Positions 43,666 to 52,963 of a stretch of 64,000 nt of DNA are shown here, piece after piece. The position numbers were made by a program, and so were the translations under genes. Positions within the stretch are counted from its first letter, which is position 1. The number at the start of each line of letters is the position of its first letter. Under the pieces are notes generated by a model. That model saw nothing but the letters and a program-made list of their open reading frames with translations. It had not been told where the DNA came from and ran no database searches. The stretch covers positions 6,262,001 through 6,326,000 of the forward strand of contig NZ_CP147520.1 in NCBI RefSeq assembly GCF_037201975.1, given 5' to 3'. Source of the DNA: Streptomyces sp. TG1A-60 (GTDB taxonomy: Bacteria > Actinomycetota > Actinomycetes > Streptomycetales > Streptomycetaceae).

Positions 43666-46207
43666 GGCGCGCGTTCGTGTACCGGGTGGGCTCGGCGGTC
43701 GCCGGGTCCTCCGGCCACGGATGCCGGGGATACCGGCCGCGCAACTCCGCCCGTACGGCCCTGTACCCGTCCCGCCAGAACGAGGCGAGATCGGCGGTCA
43801 CGGCGGCGGGCCGTCCGGCGGGGGACAGCAGATGCACCAGCACCGGCACCCCGGCCAGCACGGGCGACTCCCGAAGCCCGAACATCTCCTGCAACTTCAC
43901 CGCCAGCACCGGCTGCTCGGGCCGCGCGTAGTCCACCCGGATCCGGGACCCGCTCGGCACCTCGATCCGCTCCGGCGCGAGCTCGTCCAGCCGTACGGCG
44001 TCCCCGGTGGCCCACGGCAACAGCCGCTTCAGTGCCTCCCCGGCATCGATCCGCCCGAGATCCGCCCGCCGCCGTGCCCGGCTCAGCTCGGGCTCCAGCC
44101 AGTCCTCCACGCGCGCGTGCAGGGCACTGTCGGACACATCGGGCCAGGGCTCGCCGAGCCGCGCCCGCAGGAACGCGATCCGCTCCCGCAACCGTCCCGC
44201 ACCCTCCGACCACCGCAACAACCCGAGCCCTTCGACCCGCAACCCTTCGACAAGTGCCTCCCGTACGAGCCCGGCCGCGGCCTCCCGCAACGGCCGCACG
44301 CCCACCTCCACGGCCCCCAACCGCTCCACCCGCCGCGCCACGACGTCCCCGTCCCGCCACGCGACCTCCTCCCCCTGGCTGTGCAAAGCCCCGGCCGCCT
44401 CCCGGGCCACCTCTTCGTCGACGACCACTCCGAGCCGTACCCGCGCGAGCCCGGCCCCCACCCCCCGGTCGGCCACCGCCACCGCCACCCACTGCCCGCC
44501 CCGCAGCCCGGACCCTTCCCCCACCTCGGCCCGAGTCCCGGAAACCATGAGATACGACCCCCCGTCCCCGCGGGCAACCCGCTCGGGAAACGCCAGCGCC
44601 ACCACCACCCCCACGCCCCGCTCGTCCCCGGCGGGCCGTTCGGAGCCCGCACTTCTCCCCGGAGTGCCGGGGCACGGTTCGCCCGGCAGCCGCGCCGCGG
44701 GCGCGGGCGCCGACGCGGACCGCAGGCGCCGGACCTCGGTGCGCCAGCGCGCGGCGTAGGCGTCACCCCCGCGCCGGACGCTCCGCAGCACGGCGGCCAG
44801 GTCGTCGCCGTACGCCCGTGAGGGCTCCTCGCTGAGCAGGGCCACGACCTCCGCCGCGCGCTCGGCACCGACCAGGGGCGCCGCGTCGAGGAGGGCTCGG
44901 GCCAGCCGGGGGTGGAGGCCGAGCCGGGACATGCGCACACCCCGTTCCGTGGCGTGCCCGGCGGAGCCGACCGCGCCGATCGCGGACAGGACGCCCCGCG
45001 CCGCCGCCATCGCCCCGCTCGGCGGAGGATCCAGGAGGGTGAGCCCGGAGGCGTCCGGATCACCCCAGCAGGCGGCCTGCAGGGCGAACGCCGTCAGGTC
45101 GGCCACCTTGATCTCCGGCGCCGGGAAGCGCGGCAGACGGGCGTCCTCGGCCTCCGCCCAGCACCGGTAGACGACGCCGGGAGCCTCACGCCCGGCCCGC
45201 CCGGCCCGTTGCCGCCCGGCGGCCTGCGAGGCCCGTACGGTCGTCAGGGCGCTCAAGCCGCGCGCGTGGTCGACGCGTGGCTCCCGGGCGAGCCCGGAGT
45301 CGACGACCACCCGCACCCCGGGCACCGTCAGCGACGACTCGGCGACGGCCGTCGCCAGGACCACCCGGCGCCGCTCCCCGCCGGCCAGCACGGCGTCCTG
45401 CACGGCAGCCGGCGCCCGCCCGTGCACCTGGAGCACGTCCACATCACCGAGATCCCCGAACTGCCCCGCCACCCGCGCGATCTCGCCCACCCCCGGCAGG
45501 AAACAGAGGACGTCCCCCTGCCGCTCGGCCAGCGCCCGCCGCACCACCGACACCACATGCGCCAACAGCGCCGGGTCCACCCGCATCCCGTGCGGCGGTC
45601 GTACGGGGCGGGCCGGCGGCGCCCACACCACCTCGACGGGGTACGAGACCCCGTCCGCCGCGACCACCGGCGCCCCGCCCAGCAGCCGGGCCCAGCCCTC
45701 GGCGTCCGTCGTCGCCGACGCCGCCACCAGCCGCAGCTCGGGCCGCAGTGTCCCGCGCACGTCGAGCAGGAACGCCGCCACCGTGTCCGCGTCCAGATGC
45801 CGCTCGTGGCACTCGTCGAGCACGACGACGTCGACGCCCGGCAACTCCTGGTCCCGCTGCAACCGTTGCAGCAGTACACCGGTCGTGACGACCTCCACGC
45901 GCGCACGTGGTCCGACGACCCGTTCACCCCGAACGGTGTAGCCGACACTCCCGCCGACCTTCTCGCCCAGCAGCCACGCCATCCGCCGCGCCGCCGCCCG
46001 CGCCGCGATCCGGCGCGGCTCGGCGACCACCACCCGCCGTACCGGCCCGCCGTCCAGGAGTCCCGCCAGGGCCAGTGGCACCAGCGTCGTCTTGCCGGTC
46101 CCGGGCGGCGCGACGAGGACAGCGCTCCCGTGCCCCTCCAGGGCGTCGTCCAGGCCGGGCAGGGCATCGCGTACGGGCAGCGCGTCCAGGGCGTCGTAAC
46201 GGATCAC
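43655..46207 (-). CDS. hrpB: ATP-dependent helicase HrpB
   Basis: 850 residues from GTG 46207. A DEAH/RHA-type helicase: motif I PPGTGKT at 34-40, motif II DECH at 131-134, SAT as ASATTDAEGW, motif V-like LATAVAESSLTVPGVRVVVD and QAAGRQRAGRAGREAPGV. The HrpB-specific C-terminal domain carries PWATGDAVRLDELAPERIEVPSGSR and ends FWRDGYRAVRAELRGRYPRHPWPEDP. The DECH variant is normal for HrpB. Its role in bacteria is uncertain, probably RNA handling. Confidence 0.93.
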   Translation of the reverse strand: MIRYDALDALPVRDALPGLDDALEGHGSAVLVAPPGTGKTTLVPLALAGLLDGGPVRRVVVAEPRRIAARAAARRMAWLLGEKVGGSVGYTVRGERVVGPRARVEVVTTGVLLQRLQRDQELPGVDVVVLDECHERHLDADTVAAFLLDVRGTLRPELRLVAASATTDAEGWARLLGGAPVVAADGVSYPVEVVWAPPARPVRPPHGMRVDPALLAHVVSVVRRALAERQGDVLCFLPGVGEIARVAGQFGDLGDVDVLQVHGRAPAAVQDAVLAGGERRRVVLATAVAESSLTVPGVRVVVDSGLAREPRVDHARGLSALTTVRASQAAGRQRAGRAGREAPGVVYRCWAEAEDARLPRFPAPEIKVADLTAFALQAACWGDPDASGLTLLDPPPSGAMAAARGVLSAIGAVGSAGHATERGVRMSRLGLHPRLARALLDAAPLVGAERAAEVVALLSEEPSRAYGDDLAAVLRSVRRGGDAYAARWRTEVRRLRSASAPAPAARLPGEPCPGTPGRSAGSERPAGDERGVGVVVALAFPERVARGDGGSYLMVSGTRAEVGEGSGLRGGQWVAVAVADRGVGAGLARVRLGVVVDEEVAREAAGALHSQGEEVAWRDGDVVARRVERLGAVEVGVRPLREAAAGLVREALVEGLRVEGLGLLRWSEGAGRLRERIAFLRARLGEPWPDVSDSALHARVEDWLEPELSRARRRADLGRIDAGEALKRLLPWATGDAVRLDELAPERIEVPSGSRIRVDYARPEQPVLAVKLQEMFGLRESPVLAGVPVLVHLLSPAGRPAAVTADLASFWRDGYRAVRAELRGRYPRHPWPEDPATAEPTRYTNARLRR

Positions 46208-46312
46208 GCCCCCAGTGTCGTACGCCCGTGAGAACGTCCTCCACGAACGTCCTCCGTGCGCGCGTTCCTCTTCTGCCGCCCCGCCGTCGCCCTGCGTCCG
46301 TCGCTCGTCGTC

Positions 46313-47230
46313 TCAGTCCCGCTCGCACACGAAGATCGCCGTTCCCGGGATCAGGTTCCCGCGCAGCGGCGACCAGCCGCCCCACTCGGAGGAGTTCCAC
46401 GCGGGCCACTCCGGCTCGACCAGGTCGACCAGCCGCAGGCCCGCCGCCACGACGTCCCGGACACGGTCGCCGATCGTCCGGTGGTGCTCGACGTACACGG
46501 CCCGCCCCTCCTCGTCCTGCTCGACGTACGGCGTGCGGTCGAAGTAGGAACCGGAGACGGACAGGCCCTCCGGGCCGGGCTCGTCGGGGAAGGCCCAGCG
46601 GATCGGATGGGTCACGGAGAAGACGAGGCGCCCGCCGGGACGCAGGACGCGGCGCACCTCGCGCAGCACCCGCACCGGGTCGGCGACGAACGGCAGCGCC
46701 CCGTACGCCGAGCACGCCAGGTCGAAGGAGGCGTCCGCGAAGGGCAGATCACCGGCGTCCGCACACACCAGAGGGAACGATCCGCCGATGCTCAGGGCGT
46801 GCTGGAGCTGACGGTGGGAGATGTCCAGGGCGACCGGCCGGGCCCCCTGGGCGGCCAGCCAGCGCGAGCACTGCGCGGCGCCGGCGCCGATCTCCAGGAC
46901 GTCCCTGCCCTTCAGCTCCTCGGGCGGCCCCAGCAACTCCGCCTCGACCTCGTCGAGCCCCTCCGGGCACCACACGAAGCGGTCGTCGCCGAGGAACGTG
47001 CCGTGCTCGGTCTGGTACTCGTCCGCGTTCCGGTCCCACCAGCCCCGGTTGGCACGGGAACTCTCCGTCACCCCGGCCTCGCGCCGGGTGGCCTCCGGCT
47101 CGGCGGCGTCGTGGCCGCCGACGGCCCCGGGGACCTCGACGGTTTCGTGGACATCGGGCTCTTGGATGATCGGCTCCCTCGTCGTACTCTTCCGTAACCC
47201 GCGTGGCGCGGCCCGCTCCGGCGGTGTCAC
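46313..47230 (-). CDS. SAM-dependent methyltransferase, class I
   Basis: Up to 305 residues from GTG 47230. A GTG at 47071 gives a 252-residue protein starting TESSRANRGWWDRN and may be the true start. The fold is clear: motif I VLEIGAGAAQCSRWL, acidic ALDISHRQLQHA, motif II-like VCADAGDLPFADASFDLACSAYGALPFV and RVLRPGGRLVFSVTHPIRW. A Streptomyces methyltransferase of unknown substrate. The upstream portion contains a rare TTA codon at 47195-47197, which makes the longer start either bldA-dependent or wrong. Confidence 0.85.
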   Translation of the reverse strand: MTPPERAAPRGLRKSTTREPIIQEPDVHETVEVPGAVGGHDAAEPEATRREAGVTESSRANRGWWDRNADEYQTEHGTFLGDDRFVWCPEGLDEVEAELLGPPEELKGRDVLEIGAGAAQCSRWLAAQGARPVALDISHRQLQHALSIGGSFPLVCADAGDLPFADASFDLACSAYGALPFVADPVRVLREVRRVLRPGGRLVFSVTHPIRWAFPDEPGPEGLSVSGSYFDRTPYVEQDEEGRAVYVEHHRTIGDRVRDVVAAGLRLVDLVEPEWPAWNSSEWGGWSPLRGNLIPGTAIFVCERD

Positions 47231-47547
47231 GAAAGGGGTGTCTCAGGCCTGCGTGGCCTCCCGGGACACGTTTGGTGCCGGGTATGTGGTGTTCCGCCCC
47301 GGGTGTGCGCCTTCGCGCATTGACCCTGCCTGGCTGCCCCCGTATGCTACAAGTTGCGCTGCGGGCCTGCGCACCTCAGACGTAGCAGGCTGCGCTCGCA
47401 TCTGTTGTATGTCCCCTCGGTTGTCGAGGCGTCATCACCGGTTTCCGGTGGGCGCTTCCTTGGCTGTCCGGCTTCTTCAGAGCGAAACGGGCTCCCGGCG
47501 TGAGCAGTACCTACGACTTCAATGTCCGTACCGGAGCCCTTTCCCAC
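47231..47547 (+). other. rpsA upstream region
   Basis: 317 bases between the divergent methyltransferase and rpsA genes. It contains the promoter listed separately and a leader of about 190 bases. No coding region is supported. Confidence 0.6.
47320..47348 (+). promoter_or_regulatory. HrdB-type promoter for rpsA
   Basis: TTGACC at 47320-47325, a 17-base spacer and TATGCT at 47343-47348, a near-consensus vegetative promoter about 200 bases upstream of rpsA. It is the best promoter match I found in the window. Confidence 0.8.
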
Positions 47548-49047
47548 ATGACGAGCAGCACCGAGACCACCGCAACCACCCCGCAGGTAGCGGTCAACGA
47601 CATCGGTAACGAGGAAGCCTTCCTCGCCGCGATCGACGAGACGATCAAGTACTTCAACGACGGCGACATCGTCGACGGCGTCATCGTGAAGGTCGACCGG
47701 GACGAGGTCCTGCTCGACATCGGTTATAAGACCGAAGGTGTGATCCCGAGCCGCGAGCTCTCGATCAAGCACGACGTCGACCCCAACGAGGTCGTCGCCG
47801 TCGGTGACGAGATCGAGGCCCTTGTTCTCCAGAAGGAGGACAAGGAAGGCCGCCTGATCCTCTCGAAGAAGCGCGCCCAGTACGAGCGTGCCTGGGGCAC
47901 CATCGAGAAGATCAAGGAAGAGGACGGGATCGTCACCGGTACCGTCATCGAGGTCGTCAAGGGTGGTCTCATCCTCGACATCGGCCTCCGTGGCTTCCTC
48001 CCGGCCTCCCTGGTCGAGATGCGCCGCGTCCGCGACCTCCAGCCCTACGTGGGCAAGGAGCTCGAGGCGAAGATCATCGAGCTGGACAAGAACCGCAACA
48101 ACGTGGTCCTGTCCCGCCGCGCCTGGCTGGAGCAGACCCAGTCCGAGGTCCGCCAGACGTTCCTCACGACCCTGCAGAAGGGTCAGGTCCGCTCCGGCGT
48201 GGTCTCCTCGATCGTCAACTTCGGTGCCTTCGTGGACCTGGGTGGCGTCGACGGTCTGGTCCACGTCTCCGAGCTGTCCTGGAAGCACATCGACCACCCC
48301 TCCGAGGTCGTCGAGGTCGGCCAGGAGGTCACGGTCGAGGTCCTCGACGTCGACATGGACCGCGAGCGCGTCTCCCTGTCACTGAAGGCGACCCAGGAAG
48401 ACCCGTGGCAGCAGTTCGCCCGGACCCACCAGATCGGCCAGGTCGTGCCCGGCAAGGTCACGAAGCTGGTTCCGTTCGGTGCGTTCGTCCGCGTGGACGA
48501 GGGCATCGAGGGTCTGGTCCACATCTCCGAGCTGGCCGAGCGCCACGTGGAGATCCCGGAGCAGGTCGTCCAGGTCAACGACGAGATCTTCGTCAAGGTC
48601 ATCGACATCGACCTCGAGCGTCGTCGCATCAGCCTCTCGCTGAAGCAGGCCAACGAGGCCTTCGGTAGCGACCCGGCCTCGGTCGAGTTCGACCCGACGC
48701 TGTACGGCATGGCCGCGTCGTACGACGACCAGGGCAACTACATCTACCCCGAGGGCTTCGACCCCGAGACCAACGACTGGCTCGAGGGCTACGAGACCCA
48801 GCGCGAGGCGTGGGAGGGCCAGTACGCCGAGGCGCAGACCCGCTTCGAGCAGCACCAGCAGCAGGTCATCAAGTCCCGCGAGGCCGACGCCGCTGCCGCG
48901 GCCGAGGGCGGCGGCGACACCGCGGGTGCGGCTCCGGCCGCGGGCGGTGGCTCGTACTCCTCCGAGGGTGCGGACACCTCCGGTGCCCTCGCCTCGGACG
49001 AGGCGCTTGCCGCGCTCCGCGAGAAGCTGGCCGGCGGCCAGAGCTGA
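47548..49047 (+). CDS. rpsA: 30S ribosomal protein S1
   Basis: 499 residues from ATG 47548. Four S1 RNA-binding domains are visible (GDIVDGVIVKVDRDEVLLDIGYK; VTGTVIEVVKGGLILDIG; VVSSIVNFGAFVDLGGVDGLVH; GKVTKLVPFGAFVRVDEGIEGLVH), the actinobacterial four-domain form. The C-terminus ends in an acidic, Gln/Ala/Gly-rich unstructured tail. It helps mRNA bind the 30S subunit. A strong promoter lies upstream and a hairpin downstream. An in-frame ATG 48 bases earlier is less likely. Confidence 0.97.
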   Translation: MTSSTETTATTPQVAVNDIGNEEAFLAAIDETIKYFNDGDIVDGVIVKVDRDEVLLDIGYKTEGVIPSRELSIKHDVDPNEVVAVGDEIEALVLQKEDKEGRLILSKKRAQYERAWGTIEKIKEEDGIVTGTVIEVVKGGLILDIGLRGFLPASLVEMRRVRDLQPYVGKELEAKIIELDKNRNNVVLSRRAWLEQTQSEVRQTFLTTLQKGQVRSGVVSSIVNFGAFVDLGGVDGLVHVSELSWKHIDHPSEVVEVGQEVTVEVLDVDMDRERVSLSLKATQEDPWQQFARTHQIGQVVPGKVTKLVPFGAFVRVDEGIEGLVHISELAERHVEIPEQVVQVNDEIFVKVIDIDLERRRISLSLKQANEAFGSDPASVEFDPTLYGMAASYDDQGNYIYPEGFDPETNDWLEGYETQREAWEGQYAEAQTRFEQHQQQVIKSREADAAAAAEGGGDTAGAAPAAGGGSYSSEGADTSGALASDEALAALREKLAGGQS

Positions 49048-49079
49048 ACACCCACGGCTGAGGTCTAGCCGATGACACC

Positions 49080-49112
49080 TCGGGCCCGCGTCCTGCACGG
49101 ACGGGGGCCCGA
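49080..49112 (+). terminator. Terminator-like hairpin after rpsA
   Basis: TCGGGCCC (49080-49087) pairs with GGGCCCGA (49105-49112), with an inner CGTCC/GGACG stem. There is no T-tract. It begins 32 bases after the rpsA stop. Confidence 0.65.
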
Positions 49113-49271
49113 AGTGTGTCCGGATGGCCCCGACAGGGGCGCCCGGAGGGGGAGTTGACGTCACCCGCGTCCGACGCTTCTCGTACCGCTCCACGACCCG
49201 CGCGGCGTTCCCGGGAATGCCGGGCAGCCGTACCACGTTGTGGAGAGGGAACACGAGGAGGAGCGGTCACA

Positions 49272-50210
49272 GTGCTTGATCCGCAGGGTTTGTACACATG
49301 GGAGCAGAAGGGCCTGGCAGTCGTCGACATGGCGCTCGCGCAGGAGTCGGCGGGACTTGTCCTGCTCTACCACTTCGACGGATACATCGACGCGGGCGAG
49401 ACCGGCGACCAGATCGTCGACAGGATCCTCGGCTCGCTGCCCCACCAGGTGGTGGCCCGCTTCGACCACGACCGGCTCGTGGACTACCGGGCCCGCCGCC
49501 CGCTGCTGACGTTCAAGCGCGACCACTGGGCCGACTACGAGGACCCGGCCCTGGAGGTACGCCTCGTCCAGGACGCCACCGGAGCCCCCTTCCTGCTGCT
49601 CTCGGGCCCCGAACCGGACGTGGAGTGGGAGCGCTTCGCCGCCGCCGTCCAGCAGATCGTGGAGCGGCTCGGCGTACGCCTGTCGGTGAACTTCCACGGC
49701 ATCCCCATGGGCGTGCCGCACACCCGCCCGGTCGGCCTCACCCCGCACGGCAACCGGGCTGAGCTGGTGCCCGGGCACCGCAGCCCCTTCGAGGAGGCCA
49801 AGGTCCCCGGCAGCGCCGAGTCCCTTCTGGAGTACCGCCTCATGCAGGCCGGACACGACGTGCTGGGTGTCGCCGCCCACGTCCCGCACTACATCGCCCG
49901 CTCGCCCTACCCGGACGCCGCCCTGACCGTCCTGGAGGCCGTCACGGCGGCCACCGGCCTGGTCCTGCCCTCCGTCGCGCACGCCCTGCGCACAGAGGCG
50001 CACCGTACGCAGACGGAGATCGACCGGCAGATCCGGGAGGGCGACGAGGAACTGGTCGCCCTCGTCCAGGGCCTTGAGCACCAGTACGACGCCGCCGCGG
50101 GTGCCGAGTCACGGGGCGACATGCTCGCAGAACCCGTCGAGATCCCGTCCGCCGACGAGATCGGGCGCGAGTTCGAGAAGTTCCTGGCGGAGCGGGAGGG
50201 CGAGGGCTGA
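49272..50210 (+). CDS. PAC2 family protein
   Basis: 312 residues from GTG 49272, preceded by GAGGAGGAG. PAC2 proteins resemble proteasome-assembly chaperones. The sequence has the N-terminal DPQGLYTWE, the [24 protein letters not shown] core, and the [13 protein letters not shown] and [24 protein letters not shown] loops. The C-terminal helix is acidic. It is cytosolic. Actinobacteria have proteasomes, but a role of this protein in their assembly is not established. It lies between rpsA and coaE. Confidence 0.88.
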   Translation: MLDPQGLYTWEQKGLAVVDMALAQESAGLVLLYHFDGYIDAGETGDQIVDRILGSLPHQVVARFDHDRLVDYRARRPLLTFKRDHWADYEDPALEVRLVQDATGAPFLLLSGPEPDVEWERFAAAVQQIVERLGVRLSVNFHGIPMGVPHTRPVGLTPHGNRAELVPGHRSPFEEAKVPGSAESLLEYRLMQAGHDVLGVAAHVPHYIARSPYPDAALTVLEAVTAATGLVLPSVAHALRTEAHRTQTEIDRQIREGDEELVALVQGLEHQYDAAAGAESRGDMLAEPVEIPSADEIGREFEKFLAEREGEG

Positions 50211-50267
50211 GCCCACTTGGAGCCCGCCCCCACGACTGTGTCAGCGGCAGGGCCTAAGCTGCCGGGC

Positions 50268-50897
50268 ATGCTGAGAGTGGGTTTGACCGGTGGTATCGGC
50301 GCCGGCAAGAGCGAGGTGTCGCGGCTGCTCGTGGAGTGCGGTGCCGTGCTGATCGACGCGGACCGGATCGCGCGCGAGGTCGTCGCACCGGGCACTGGCG
50401 GGATCGCGGCGGTCGTCGACACCTTCGGCGAGGGCGTCCTCGCGCCGGACGGCACTCTGGACCGCCCCAAGCTGGGCTCCATCGTCTTCGCGGACCCGCA
50501 GCGGCTCGCCGCGCTGAACGCGATCGTGCACCCGCTGGTGGGTGCCCGCTCCAGAGAGCTGGAGAACTCCGCCGCCGACGACGCCGTCGTCGTCCACGAC
50601 GTCCCCCTGCTCACGGAGAACGGCCTCGCCCCGCTGTACGACCTCGTGATCGTCGTGGACGTGGCCCCCGAGACCCAGCTCGACCGTCTCGTACGCCTGC
50701 GCGGCATGACGGAGGAGGACGCACGCGCCCGTATGGCCGCCCAGGCGACGCGTGAGGAGCGCCTGGCGATCGCGGACATCGTCGTCGACAACGACGTACC
50801 CCTGGACGCTCTCCGACGGCGGGTACGGGAGGTGTGGGCCGATCTCACGCAGCGGGCACACATGTCCCGGGAGCGATCCGAGCACCCACAGGAATAG
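50268..50897 (+). CDS. coaE: Dephospho-CoA kinase
   Basis: 209 residues from ATG 50268. The P-loop [10 protein letters not shown] lies at 8-17, followed by [14 protein letters not shown] and the LID region ([31 protein letters not shown]). It phosphorylates dephospho-CoA, the last step of CoA synthesis. No clear ribosome binding site precedes the ATG. The TPR gene follows by about 50 bases in the same direction. The length is normal; some actinobacterial CoaE proteins carry a second domain that is absent here. Confidence 0.94.
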   Translation: MLRVGLTGGIGAGKSEVSRLLVECGAVLIDADRIAREVVAPGTGGIAAVVDTFGEGVLAPDGTLDRPKLGSIVFADPQRLAALNAIVHPLVGARSRELENSAADDAVVVHDVPLLTENGLAPLYDLVIVVDVAPETQLDRLVRLRGMTEEDARARMAAQATREERLAIADIVVDNDVPLDALRRRVREVWADLTQRAHMSRERSEHPQE

Positions 50898-50946
50898 CCG
50901 GCCCGCCGGGTGCGTTGAAGCGTCCCAGCAAGGGAAGGATTCAGCC

Positions 50947-51327
50947 GTGCCCGAGACCAGCGGTTCCACCGGACGTACCCCGGAAACGCACGTCATCGAC
51001 TTCCGCGCCGCCGAGCAGCTGCTCGCCGCGAGGGACCCGCGGGGCGCGGTGAAGCTGCTCGACCGGGTCATAGCCGAGCACCCCGAGAACACGGCGGCCC
51101 GGCTGCTGCGCGCCCGCGCGTTCTTCGCCGCGGCCCAGCTGCGACCGGCCGAGCTGGAGTTCACCATCGTCCTGGAGCGCGAGCCGGACAACGCGTTCGC
51201 GCACTTCGCGCTGGCCCGCACCTATCAGCGCCAGGCCCGCCCCGAGCAGGCCAGGCGTCACTTCCGGCTCGCCGCGGCCCTCGACCCGAACCCGGAGTAC
51301 CTGGAAGCGGCACGGTTCGACTCCTGA
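50947..51327 (+). CDS. Tetratricopeptide-repeat protein
   Basis: 126 residues from GTG 50947, with AAGGA seven bases upstream. Three TPR units are visible (about 20-53, 54-87 and 88-121): GAVKLLDRVIAEHPEN, AARLLRARAFFAAAQL and PEQARRHFRLAAALDPN. A short, soluble adaptor-type protein of unknown partner. Downstream of coaE and possibly cotranscribed. Confidence 0.87.
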   Translation: MPETSGSTGRTPETHVIDFRAAEQLLAARDPRGAVKLLDRVIAEHPENTAARLLRARAFFAAAQLRPAELEFTIVLEREPDNAFAHFALARTYQRQARPEQARRHFRLAAALDPNPEYLEAARFDS

Positions 51328-51361
51328 CGGCCCCGGCGCACTCGGCCGCTACACCGCCGGA

Positions 51362-51418
51362 CGCCGACGACCTGCTCGACGCGTTGCTGGACCTCGCCGT
51401 GCGTCGAGCAGGTCGGCG
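51362..51418. terminator. Large bulged hairpin between the TPR and S4 genes
   Basis: CGCCGACGACCTGCTCGACGC (split as CGCCGAC-GAC-CTGCTCGACGC) pairs with GCGTCGAGCAG-GTCGGCG. The stem has 18 bp and one 3-base bulge, with a loop of about 18 bases. It sits between convergent genes, so it may terminate both. No T-tract is present. Confidence 0.55.
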
Positions 51419-51578
51419 CACATGCTGGAACGGGTGCGCGGGGCCCGCACGATGTCCCTACCGGGGGCCCCGAGGAGCGGCGCGGGACGCTCGCCACCTG
51501 CCTGCGGCATGTCGCGGACGACGGCTTCGTGCTGATGGGCAGTCGACGGAAAGCCCCTCGGCACAGTGGGGGCGGCGC

Positions 51579-52094
51579 CTACGTGGGGCGGCGATGGCGC
51601 TCGGCGTTCGCGGCCTCGGCCAGGCCCCGGAGGCGTTCCATGTCCCGGCGGTCGCGTTTGGTGGGGCGCCCGGTGCCTCGGTCACGGATACCGGCGGGGG
51701 CGACGGCCTCGCGGGGCGGGGGCGGCGGGGAGTTGTCGACGTAACACTCGGCGGCGACGGGCGCACCGACCCGTTTGCGGATCAGGCGCTTGACGACGAC
51801 GGTCCGCTCCCGGCCCCCGGCCTGGCGGAGCCGCACCTCGTCGCCGACACGCACCGCGTACGCGGGCTTGACGCGTTCGCCGTTGACGCGGACGTGGCCG
51901 CCCCGGCAGGCGGTGGCGCTCATCGAGCGGGTCTTGACCAGGCGGACGGACCAGATCCAGCTGTCGACGCGCACGCTCTCGCCGCTCGTGGGGCGGGTGG
52001 CCTCGGCGGCTGCCGCCGCCGGGTCGGAAACCCGGTTCGTGGTGCCCGGGCCGCTCGCCCGCTCCTCCATACCTTCCGTACCTTCAGAAGCCAT
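51579..52094 (-). CDS. RNA-binding S4-domain protein, Hsp15-like
   Basis: 171 residues from ATG 52094. An N-terminal disordered part, then an S4 domain (about 42-100: VRVDSWIWSVRLVKTRSMSATACRGGHVRVNGERVKPAYAVRVGDEVRL) and a basic C-terminus with TKRDRRDMERLRGL. Hsp15-type proteins bind 50S subunits carrying nascent chains after heat stress. The function in Streptomyces is inferred only from the domain. Confidence 0.88.
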   Translation of the reverse strand: MASEGTEGMEERASGPGTTNRVSDPAAAAAEATRPTSGESVRVDSWIWSVRLVKTRSMSATACRGGHVRVNGERVKPAYAVRVGDEVRLRQAGGRERTVVVKRLIRKRVGAPVAAECYVDNSPPPPPREAVAPAGIRDRGTGRPTKRDRRDMERLRGLAEAANAERHRRPT

Positions 52095-52158
52095 GCCTTG
52101 ACCTTAGCTCTCCACCAGGCCCCCTCGGGGAGGCGATCGCCGGCCGTACCGTGGAGGC

Positions 52159-52881
52159 ATGGGCAGCGGCAACGGTGGTGGCGGCGACACGGGGCTGGCC
52201 GCGCTCGACGCGCGGATCACCGGGTGCCGTGCCTGTCCCCGGCTGGTCGAGTGGCGGGAAGAGGTGGCGCGGACCAAGCGGGCCGCGTTCGCCGACCAGG
52301 AGTACTGGGGGCGGCCGGTGCCGGGCTTCGGACCGCCCGACCCGGCGCTGTTGATCCTCGGGCTCGCCCCCGCCGCGCACGGGGCGAACCGGACCGGACG
52401 GATGTTCACCGGCGACCGCTCGGGCGACGTGCTGTACGCGGCGCTGCACGACGTGGGGCTCGCCTCGCGCGGCACGGCGGCCGGCCCTGACGACGGACTG
52501 GAGCTGTACGGCGTACGGATCACCTCACCCGTGCACTGCGCGCCGCCCGCCAACAAGCCCACCCCCGAGGAGCGGAACACCTGCCGGCCGTGGCTGGTCC
52601 GGGAACTGGAACTGCTTCGGCCGACGCTGCGGGCCGTGGTCGTGCTCGGTGCCTTCGGCTGGCAGGCCGCCCTGCCCGCGCTCACCGAGGCCGGCTGGGA
52701 CGTGCCCCGACCGCGCCCCGTCTTCGGCCACGGCACTCACGTACCCCTCGACGGGCTCGAGCTCTTCGGCTGCTTCCACGTCAGCCAGCGCAACACCTTC
52801 ACCGGCCGGCTGACCCCTGCGATGCTGCGGGAGGTCCTGCGGACGGCGGCGAGGACCGCGGGGCTGGACGTCGCGCCGTAG
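52159..52881 (+). CDS. Uracil-DNA glycosylase, family 5 (UDGb type)
   Basis: 240 residues. C23-x-x-C26 plus two later Cys ligands bind a 4Fe-4S cluster. Motif A is GLAPAAHGANRTGRMFTGD at about 68-86, with Ala instead of the usual catalytic Asp/Asn, the hallmark of family 5. The C-terminal motif is HVSQRNTFTGRLT. It excises uracil and other deaminated bases. The GGAGG is only one base from the ATG at 52159, so translation may be leaderless. Divergent from the S4 gene. Confidence 0.88.
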   Translation: MGSGNGGGGDTGLAALDARITGCRACPRLVEWREEVARTKRAAFADQEYWGRPVPGFGPPDPALLILGLAPAAHGANRTGRMFTGDRSGDVLYAALHDVGLASRGTAAGPDDGLELYGVRITSPVHCAPPANKPTPEERNTCRPWLVRELELLRPTLRAVVVLGAFGWQAALPALTEAGWDVPRPRPVFGHGTHVPLDGLELFGCFHVSQRNTFTGRLTPAMLREVLRTAARTAGLDVAP

Positions 52882-52963
52882 ACGCACACCGGGAGCGTCG
52901 GGACGGCCCGGCCCGGCGGAAAAGCGGCTGCCGATGCCGTCCTGCGCCGGTTAGGGTCCGCCA

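Noticed and set aside
47500..47547. Earlier start of rpsA
   Set aside because: The extra 16 residues are not part of the S1 family N-terminus as I know it, and ATG 47548 has a GGAG upstream.
49116..49271. Longer N-terminus of the PAC2 protein
   Set aside because: The extra 52 codons encode Arg/Ala-rich sequence and lack a ribosome binding site. GTG 49272 has GAGGAGGAG upstream and starts the conserved domain.
51258..51497. Small minus-strand gene between the TPR and S4 genes
   Set aside because: It covers the large hairpin, has no ribosome binding site and shows no recognisable motif.
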